A model generated the notes under the pieces. It saw only the letters and a list, made by a program, of their open reading frames with translations, was not told the origin of the DNA and made no database searches. Position numbers and translations under genes: made by a program. A stretch of 9,345 nt of DNA, taken from assembly GCA_013698165.1 (NCBI GenBank), contig JACCVN010000637.1, positions 1 through 9,345 of the forward strand, read 5' to 3'. Every line of letters begins with the position of its first letter. Within the stretch, counting starts at the first letter, position 1. This document shows positions 5,646 through 9,345 of this stretch, in pieces. This DNA is from Parachlamydiaceae bacterium (lineage in GTDB: Bacteria > Chlamydiota > Chlamydiia > Chlamydiales > Parachlamydiaceae).

Positions 5646-6805
5646 GTTTCCCTTACAAATGAAGGTTGATCAGCCGGGTCAAAACCTATTGGTGGCATGA
5701 CAAAAAGAAGCGATACTTCATTAAGATTGCCGGCAATTGGCGAAGCTACGAGTTCATAAGCATAATCTCCCTCTTCCAGATCTCCAACACTAACTACCTC
5801 AGCCACCTGCAATCCTGGCGGAAAAACTCCATCCATGCCTGTTGTAATTAATATATCTCGCTCCTTCAACAACGGAATGCCTTTTCCTGGATCCTTACTC
5901 CCATAAGGGATCCCATTGCGCAAGTCCCTAGCAGGGCCTTCATCATCTGTAAAATCATAATTGAACCCGACACCTTTAATAAGCTCTCCATTAGATCGCC
6001 AAAGGGGTAGACTGCTTCCATGCAGCTCTCCTTTAGCAAGCATATGGCACTCTTGACCTTGCAAAAGCACCTTTTTTAATGCCTTAAATTGCTGTAAAAG
6101 TTGTTTCTTTTGCGATTCGTTAATTGTTGAATTTTCAACATTTGAAAGATAATTCATCAAATCATCAAGGCATTTGGAAAATCTTTGATGCTGAGGATCT
6201 CCACGAGTCGCCCTGACCGCCAGAGAAAGCCCGGAGTCGGTGATTAATCGCACTCGAGACTGTTTTTTGCCCACATAGTCGACAACTCCAATCAATGCAG
6301 ATCCAGCTAAAACAGGACTATTTTTCGCAATAATTTCATGTCCCAGTTCTATATTTAATTCACGACCACGATTGATCCAGAGAGAACTATTCCATGTTGT
6401 CGGAGCGCGGTAAATAACTTCTGCAGGTACAGCCTCAAGCTTAGAATATTGCAACGATTTCAAATTTTTCCGGTATCGGGCAATTGCCTGTCCATTTGGA
6501 GCTCCCTCCAAAAGATTATTGATGGGAGTCACCTCATCAATCAATTGATAGGCTTTTTCAATCTCTTTTTTAAGAAGTTGATTTTCAAGCTTTAGATGCT
6601 GGAATTCTGCTCGGGAAATAGGGTCGAGTTCATCTTTATTACGCCCTGACACCACAGATTTTGCTTTATCAATCTTTTTCCAAAAAGGGGCTGAAAGTTG
6701 CACTGCCATATCGCGCATTTTTTCACTGGAAATTTTTGGAATATTTAATATCAATACCAATGTGACAAAAATTATCAGTAAAGGCAGAAATTTTTTTCTT
6801 TTCAT
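5636..6805 (-). CDS. mreC: MreC rod shape-determining protein with insertions
   Basis: MreC is a bitopic inner-membrane protein of the elongation (Rod) complex, linking MreB/MreD to peptidoglycan synthases. In chlamydiae MreB-type proteins serve septal peptidoglycan synthesis. The 389-aa product has a single N-terminal anchor (about 6-22, LPLLIIFVTLVLILNI) and a coiled coil (about 62-90). The conserved beta domain begins at RAPTTWNSSLWINRG (133-147) and runs through GVVDYVG and VRLITDSGLSLAVRATR (185-201), closing with TTGMDGVFPPGLQVAEVVSV (321-340). Ordinary MreC is about 280-370 aa. Here the beta domain is interrupted by a helical, charged segment (about 203-254) and a second loop (about 282-308). 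The start ATG (6803-6805) overlaps the aspC stop as ATGA, indicating coupled translation. The stop codon falls inside the opposite-strand tRNA-Ala gene. Confidence 0.9.
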   Translation of the reverse strand: MKRKKFLPLLIIFVTLVLILNIPKISSEKMRDMAVQLSAPFWKKIDKAKSVVSGRNKDELDPISRAEFQHLKLENQLLKKEIEKAYQLIDEVTPINNLLEGAPNGQAIARYRKNLKSLQYSKLEAVPAEVIYRAPTTWNSSLWINRGRELNIELGHEIIAKNSPVLAGSALIGVVDYVGKKQSRVRLITDSGLSLAVRATRGDPQHQRFSKCLDDLMNYLSNVENSTINESQKKQLLQQFKALKKVLLQGQECHMLAKGELHGSSLPLWRSNGELIKGVGFNYDFTDDEGPARDLRNGIPYGSKDPGKGIPLLKERDILITTGMDGVFPPGLQVAEVVSVGDLEEGDYAYELVASPIAGNLNEVSLLFVMPPIGFDPADQPSFVRETGA

Positions 6806-7998
6806 ATCGTTGAGTTCAATATTGCTGCTATTGCATTGGAGACATAATCGATATTGTTGCTATTTAAACCAGCCACATTAATACGTCCATCATTTGTCAT
6901 GAAAATTGAATATTGTTGACGCAAAGCCAGCACTTGCTGTGGTGTAAGTCCGCTAAAAGAGAACATCCCTTTTTGATTGCTCAGAAAACTGAAATCTAAA
7001 TTTTTCGATACCGCCACAAGTCCGCTCATTAACGCTTCACGCATTACGCTCACTCGCTGTTGCATGACCGAAAGTTCCTCTTGCCATTGACTTCGGAGGG
7101 TTTCGGAACCAAGGATCATTGCGACAATTCTAGCCCCTTGCAGAGGGGCCATCGAATAACTCCCCCGAATAATCTGTTTGACTTGACTGGCTATATTAAT
7201 AAGGCTTTGCTCTGCTTGTGCAGTAACCGCCAAAAGCCCTATACGTTCTCCATAAAGTCCCATATTTTTTGAAAACGAATAGGATACGAGCATCTCGTGT
7301 CCTTCCCTGCGAAAAAGCCTTACAGCCTTGGCATCAGTTTCGAAATCAATGCCAAATCCCTGGTAGGCAAAATCAAAAAATGGAATGATCTCATGTTTTT
7401 TGAGAAGACGTGAGATTTCCAACCATTGCCCATCTGAAAAATCCATGCCCGAAGGATTATGACAGCAGGCATGCAACACCATCGATGAACCTTTTGGCAT
7501 GGCTTCAATGCTTTGGCAAATTTCCGGAAATTTTAAACTATGTGTCTCTGCATCGTAGTAAGGGTACTCTTGTACTTTGAGCCCTGCATTAGTAAATATC
7601 TTAGAATGATTTGCCCATGTTGGCTGCGGAATATAAATGGGTCCGCCAACATTAATCGCTAAAAACTCTGCTCCTAAACGCAAAGCACCCGTCCCACCAA
7701 TTGCCTGAGCGCCATAAAGGTAGGTCGGCCCCTGTTCTTCTCCAAAAATAATTTTGAGAGCCTTTTGGATGTAATCAGGTAATCCGTCTAACGGAGGATA
7801 ATTTTTATCAAGCTTTGCCTGAAGAATTTGTTTCTCAGACTCCCTGACCGCTTCAAGAACCTTTAATTTGCCAAATTCATCCATGTATACACCAACACCC
7901 AAATTGACTTTATTTGGGTTAGTGTCTGCAGCAAAAAGAGTATTTAATGAAAATATGGGATCGTTAGGAAGTAGTGTGATTTTTTCAAAGTATGTCAT
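6802..7998 (-). CDS. aspC: Aspartate/aromatic amino acid aminotransferase (class I, AspC/TyrB type)
   Basis: This PLP enzyme moves the amino group between aspartate (or aromatic amino acids) and 2-oxoglutarate. It has 398 aa, the normal length for subgroup I-alpha. Visible residues are the N-terminal VNLGVGVYMDEFGK (31-44), GGTGALRLGAEF (101-112), W128 of the PTWANH segment and the NPSG asparagine N181. D209 and Y212 lie in FFDFAYQGFG. The Schiff-base lysine is K244 in SYSFSKNMGLYGERIG, with phosphate-binding R252, and a C-terminal substrate arginine R372 lies in GRINVAGLN. All catalytic positions are present. The ATG at 7996-7998 follows GGAG (minus strand, 8005-8008) at 6 bases. mreC follows with a 4-base overlap. 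In peptidoglycan-making chlamydiae, aspartate feeds the diaminopimelate pathway, which would fit pairing with mreC, but that link is inference. Confidence 0.93.
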   Translation of the reverse strand: MTYFEKITLLPNDPIFSLNTLFAADTNPNKVNLGVGVYMDEFGKLKVLEAVRESEKQILQAKLDKNYPPLDGLPDYIQKALKIIFGEEQGPTYLYGAQAIGGTGALRLGAEFLAINVGGPIYIPQPTWANHSKIFTNAGLKVQEYPYYDAETHSLKFPEICQSIEAMPKGSSMVLHACCHNPSGMDFSDGQWLEISRLLKKHEIIPFFDFAYQGFGIDFETDAKAVRLFRREGHEMLVSYSFSKNMGLYGERIGLLAVTAQAEQSLINIASQVKQIIRGSYSMAPLQGARIVAMILGSETLRSQWQEELSVMQQRVSVMREALMSGLVAVSKNLDFSFLSNQKGMFSFSGLTPQQVLALRQQYSIFMTNDGRINVAGLNSNNIDYVSNAIAAILNSTI

Positions 7999-8027
7999 AT
8001 TTCTCTCCGATGTAAAATGTCCAGTTT

Positions 8028-8033
8028 ATTCTA
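8028..8033 (-). promoter_or_regulatory. Possible -10 box of the aspC-mreC operon
   Basis: The minus strand reads TAGAAT here, 5 of 6 bases of TATAAT, with transcription predicted some 20-25 bases before the aspC ATG. No good -35 lies 16-18 bases upstream; only TTACTA is found, at 16. The call is weak. Confidence 0.3.
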
Positions 8034-8070
8034 CCAAGGACAAAAAATATAGTAATTTCCACAGAATAGA

Positions 8071-8117
8071 CGTGGACAGACATGGACGAAAATGAACACA
8101 TATGGAGGAATACGGAC
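8071..8117. repeat. Five degenerate 10-bp tandem repeats (core TGGAC)
   Basis: The units start at 8071, 8081, 8091, 8101 and 8111: CGTGGACAGA, CATGGACGAA, AATGAACACA, TATGGAGGAA and TACGGAC(TAG). Unit positions 4 (G) and 6 (A) are invariant, and positions 3, 5 and 7 agree in four of five. The preceding 10 bases (ACAGAATAGA) may be a decayed sixth copy. The run lies about 75-120 bp upstream of the aspC start and stops exactly where the IS630 element begins. It may be a decayed minisatellite or a helically phased binding array. Confidence 0.6.
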
Positions 8118-8119
8118 TA
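8118..8119. other. Left TA target-site duplication of the IS element
   Basis: IS630/Tc1-mariner elements insert at TA and duplicate it. Here the left end reads C-TA-GTACACTGTC, matching the right end (TA at 9343-9344). Confidence 0.75.
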
Positions 8120-8141
8120 GTACACTGTCAAATATAAATTT
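8120..8141 (+). repeat. Left terminal inverted repeat of the IS630-family element
   Basis: It pairs with 9321-9342 at 20 of 22 positions, with the outer 13 perfect. If the flanking C-TA is counted the match is 16 perfect bases (CTAGTACACTGTCAAA). It contains TTGACA on the minus strand (8126-8131), a consensus -35 pointing outward toward aspC. Confidence 0.92.
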
Positions 8142-8192
8142 ACTTTTATTTTTAAAATCATTACACTTCCTGACATACAATAGGAGAGTGAA

Positions 8193-8687
8193 ATGGGACG
8201 AAAAATAAAATATATAGTGCGACTTAGTTCTGATGAAAGAAAAATGCTCTTTGAGCTAATTAAAAAGGGCAGGGCTAATAAAGAAAAGCTAAATCGTGCT
8301 CGAATTCTACTTAAAGCTGATTGTGGTGAAGAAGGTGAAAACTGGGAAGATGATAAAATTGCAGAGTCTCTTTATGTATCTACAAAAACTGTTTTTAACA
8401 CTCGACAATCATTAGTAGAAGAAGGATTAGATAAAACCTTAGATAGAATTCAAATACAAAAAAAACGAAATCGAATTGTTCAAGGAGAAGAGGAAGCATA
8501 TCTTGTAGCTCTTGCTTGTGGAGATCCACCTAAAGGACATTGTAGATGGACCTTACGTTTATTATCAGCTAAAATGGTGGAACTTGAATATGTTGATTCA
8601 ATTTCATACGAGACTGTTAGAGATGCTTTAAAAAAAACGAACTTAAGCCTTGGCAAAAAAAGGAATGGTGCATCCCTCCACGAATGA
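8193..8687 (+). CDS. IS630-family transposase, N-terminal part (frame A)
   Basis: This 164-aa frame holds the DNA-binding half. Helix-turn-helix segments lie at about 12-75; DDKIAESLYVSTKTVFNTRQ at 54-73 is the first clear one. A second winged-helix-like region (about 90-150) ends in SYETVRDALKK. The ATG at 8193 has AGGAG (8182-8186) at 6 bases. The family sequence is followed only to residue 147-149. After the A run at 8630-8637 this frame gives 16 unrelated residues up to TGA (8685-8687), while the next frame continues the family pattern. The biologically relevant product is therefore probably the A-B fusion, and frame A alone might act as a DNA-binding regulator of transposition, as for other IS families. 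Confidence 0.88.
   Translation: MGRKIKYIVRLSSDERKMLFELIKKGRANKEKLNRARILLKADCGEEGENWEDDKIAESLYVSTKTVFNTRQSLVEEGLDKTLDRIQIQKKRNRIVQGEEEAYLVALACGDPPKGHCRWTLRLLSAKMVELEYVDSISYETVRDALKKTNLSLGKKRNGASLHE
8627..8637 (+). promoter_or_regulatory. Putative -1 ribosomal frameshift site of the transposase
   Basis: In frame A the codons are GCT TTA AAA AAA ACG, so T TTA AAA (8627-8633) and A AAA AAA (8630-8636) are both canonical X XXY YYZ slippery heptamers. A -1 shift at T TTA AAA gives L-K-K-N-E-L-K-P-W-Q-K-K-E-W, which reads as ordinary IS630 transposase and stays open through frame B to 9328. The predicted fusion is 378 aa (147 + 231). Confidence 0.75.
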
Positions 8688-9328
8688 ATGCGGAGTTCGT
8701 TTGCCAAATGGAAGAAGTTTTAGACATTTATAAACGTCTATACGACCCTAAACGGCCTATAGTATGCGTGGATGAATCAAGTAAACAACTAACAAAAGAA
8801 GTTAGAAAATCTTTACCAGCATGTCTCGGACAGGTTCTTAAATATGATACAGAGTATGAGCGTAATGGAACAGCGAGTATTTTTATGGCATTTGAACCAC
8901 TGCAAGGACAGCGTTTTACAAAAATAACGGAGCGACGAACCCAAGTAGATTGGGCAATATTCATTAAGGATTTAGTAGATAATTGCTACAGTGAAGCTGA
9001 ACAAATTATATTTGTAATGGACAACTTGAATACTCACCATAAATCTTCTTTATATGAGGCCTTTGAACCTGCTGAAGCAAAGAGAATTGCGGATAGATTT
9101 GAAATCCACTATACACCAAAACACGGAAGTTGGTTAAACATGGCTGAGATAGAACTTAGCCACTTAAATCGACAATGTTTAGATCGAAGAATTGGAGAAA
9201 GATCTGAAATGGCCGCGGAGGTGGAGGCTTGGACCAATGAAAGAAATATCAAAAAGATAATCGCAGACTGGCAATTCACTACTACGGATGCAAGAATCAA
9301 ATTACGAAGATTATATCCGCAAATTTAG
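8684..9328 (+). CDS. IS630-family transposase, C-terminal DDE catalytic part (frame B)
   Basis: This frame holds the RNase H-like catalytic half. The DDE residues, numbered from the ATG at 8684, are D30 in IVCVDESSK, D113 in IFVMDNLNTHH and E155 in HGSWLNMAEIE. The ATG overlaps the frame A stop as ATGA (8684-8687), so re-initiation would also be possible, but there is no RBS. The frame is open back to the slippery run and gives family-like KNELKPWQKKEWCIPPR before the ATG, which favours a frameshift fusion over independent translation. The stop TAG (9326-9328) lies inside the right inverted repeat. Confidence 0.9.
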   Translation: MNAEFVCQMEEVLDIYKRLYDPKRPIVCVDESSKQLTKEVRKSLPACLGQVLKYDTEYERNGTASIFMAFEPLQGQRFTKITERRTQVDWAIFIKDLVDNCYSEAEQIIFVMDNLNTHHKSSLYEAFEPAEAKRIADRFEIHYTPKHGSWLNMAEIELSHLNRQCLDRRIGERSEMAAEVEAWTNERNIKKIIADWQFTTTDARIKLRRLYPQI

Positions 9329-9342
9329 GTTTGACAGTGTAC
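9321..9342 (-). repeat. Right terminal inverted repeat of the IS630-family element
   Basis: It mirrors 8120-8141 with 20 of 22 matches. It includes the transposase stop codon and a perfect TTGACA (9331-9336) on the + strand, which could act as the -35 of a hybrid promoter for whatever lies beyond the window. Confidence 0.92.
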
Positions 9343-9344
9343 TA
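9343..9344. other. Right TA target-site duplication
   Basis: The TA directly after the right IS end, followed by the final G of the window, mirrors the left C-TA-G junction. The target was probably CTAG. Confidence 0.7.
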
Positions 9345-9345
9345 G

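Larger units (their letters stand above)
8120..9342 (+). mobile_element. Complete IS630-family insertion sequence
   Basis: The element is 1223 bp. It has 22-bp inverted ends (20 matches), TA duplications on both sides and one transposase spread over two overlapping frames, all as expected for the IS630 family. Both ends, the DDE residues and a possible frameshift signal are intact, so it may be active or recently active. It is visibly richer in A/T and in AAA/TTA codons than the neighbouring chromosomal genes, in keeping with a foreign origin. It landed about 120 bp upstream of aspC, outside any gene seen here. A -10-like TAAAAT (8153-8158) and an RBS AGGAG (8182-8186) precede the transposase. 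Confidence 0.93.

Noticed and set aside
5666..5851. Short + frame right after tRNA-Ala
   Set aside because: It is antisense to the conserved C-terminal MreC motif and lacks an RBS.
7868..8095. Open + frame of 75 codons across the aspC start and upstream gap
   Set aside because: Most of it is antisense to the conserved N-terminus of AspC, and the end only reflects the 10-bp repeats.
8071..8117. CRISPR-like array
   Set aside because: The units are 10 bp, degenerate and without spacers, so this is a tandem repeat and not a CRISPR.
8109..8131. Hybrid promoter from the left IS end toward aspC
   Set aside because: At 16-18 bases from the minus-strand TTGACA the sequences are TCCTCC, CCTCCA and CTCCAT, none like a -10 box.

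Overview
The window looks like a chromosomal segment from a moderately A/T-rich Gram-negative bacterium of the Chlamydiae/PVC type, most likely an environmental (amoeba-associated) chlamydia rather than a Chlamydia species. This rests on gene content and order: a system II cytochrome c assembly protein with a long N-terminal region, a short acidic coiled-coil protein beside a HemW-type radical SAM gene, and an aspC-mreC pair next to a tRNA-Ala. It also fits a tRNA gene without an encoded CCA end and the presence of an IS630-family element. The assignment is inference and no species is claimed.

Left part (1-4132, all + strand). The tail of an upstream gene (3-77) may be the end of a ResB/Ccs1 protein. 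A 169-bp gap with several competing hairpins and a terminator-like hairpin leads to ccsA (247-2412), the membrane heme handler of cytochrome c system II. A 92-bp gap with an inverted repeat and a possible promoter precedes a two-gene unit: an unrecognised acidic coiled-coil protein (2505-2981), overlapping by 7 bases a HemW-type radical SAM protein (2975-4132). Heme handling is the theme of this half.

Middle part (4133-5645). A convergent intergenic gap with one clear hairpin separates hemW from a minus-strand LOG/nucleotide-hydrolase family gene (4358-5386). Next comes tRNA-Ala(GGC) on the + strand (5573-5645), whose 3' end overlaps the end of the minus-strand mreC by 10 bp.

Right part (5636-9345). 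An aspartate/aromatic aminotransferase gene (aspC/tyrB type) and mreC form a minus-strand operon joined by an ATGA overlap. MreC carries two insertions relative to ordinary MreC. Upstream of aspC lies a 50-bp run of five degenerate 10-bp repeats, and an apparently complete IS630-family element (8120-9342) sits at its end. The element has 22-bp inverted ends and TA target duplications. Its transposase is split over two frames and can be rejoined by a -1 shift on a T TTA AAA AAA A slippery run.

No phage, CRISPR, toxin-antitoxin or defence locus is visible. The points most worth a second look are the IS630 frameshift, the phased 10-bp repeats, the tRNA-mreC overlap, the ccsA leader hairpins and the uncharacterised protein upstream of hemW.
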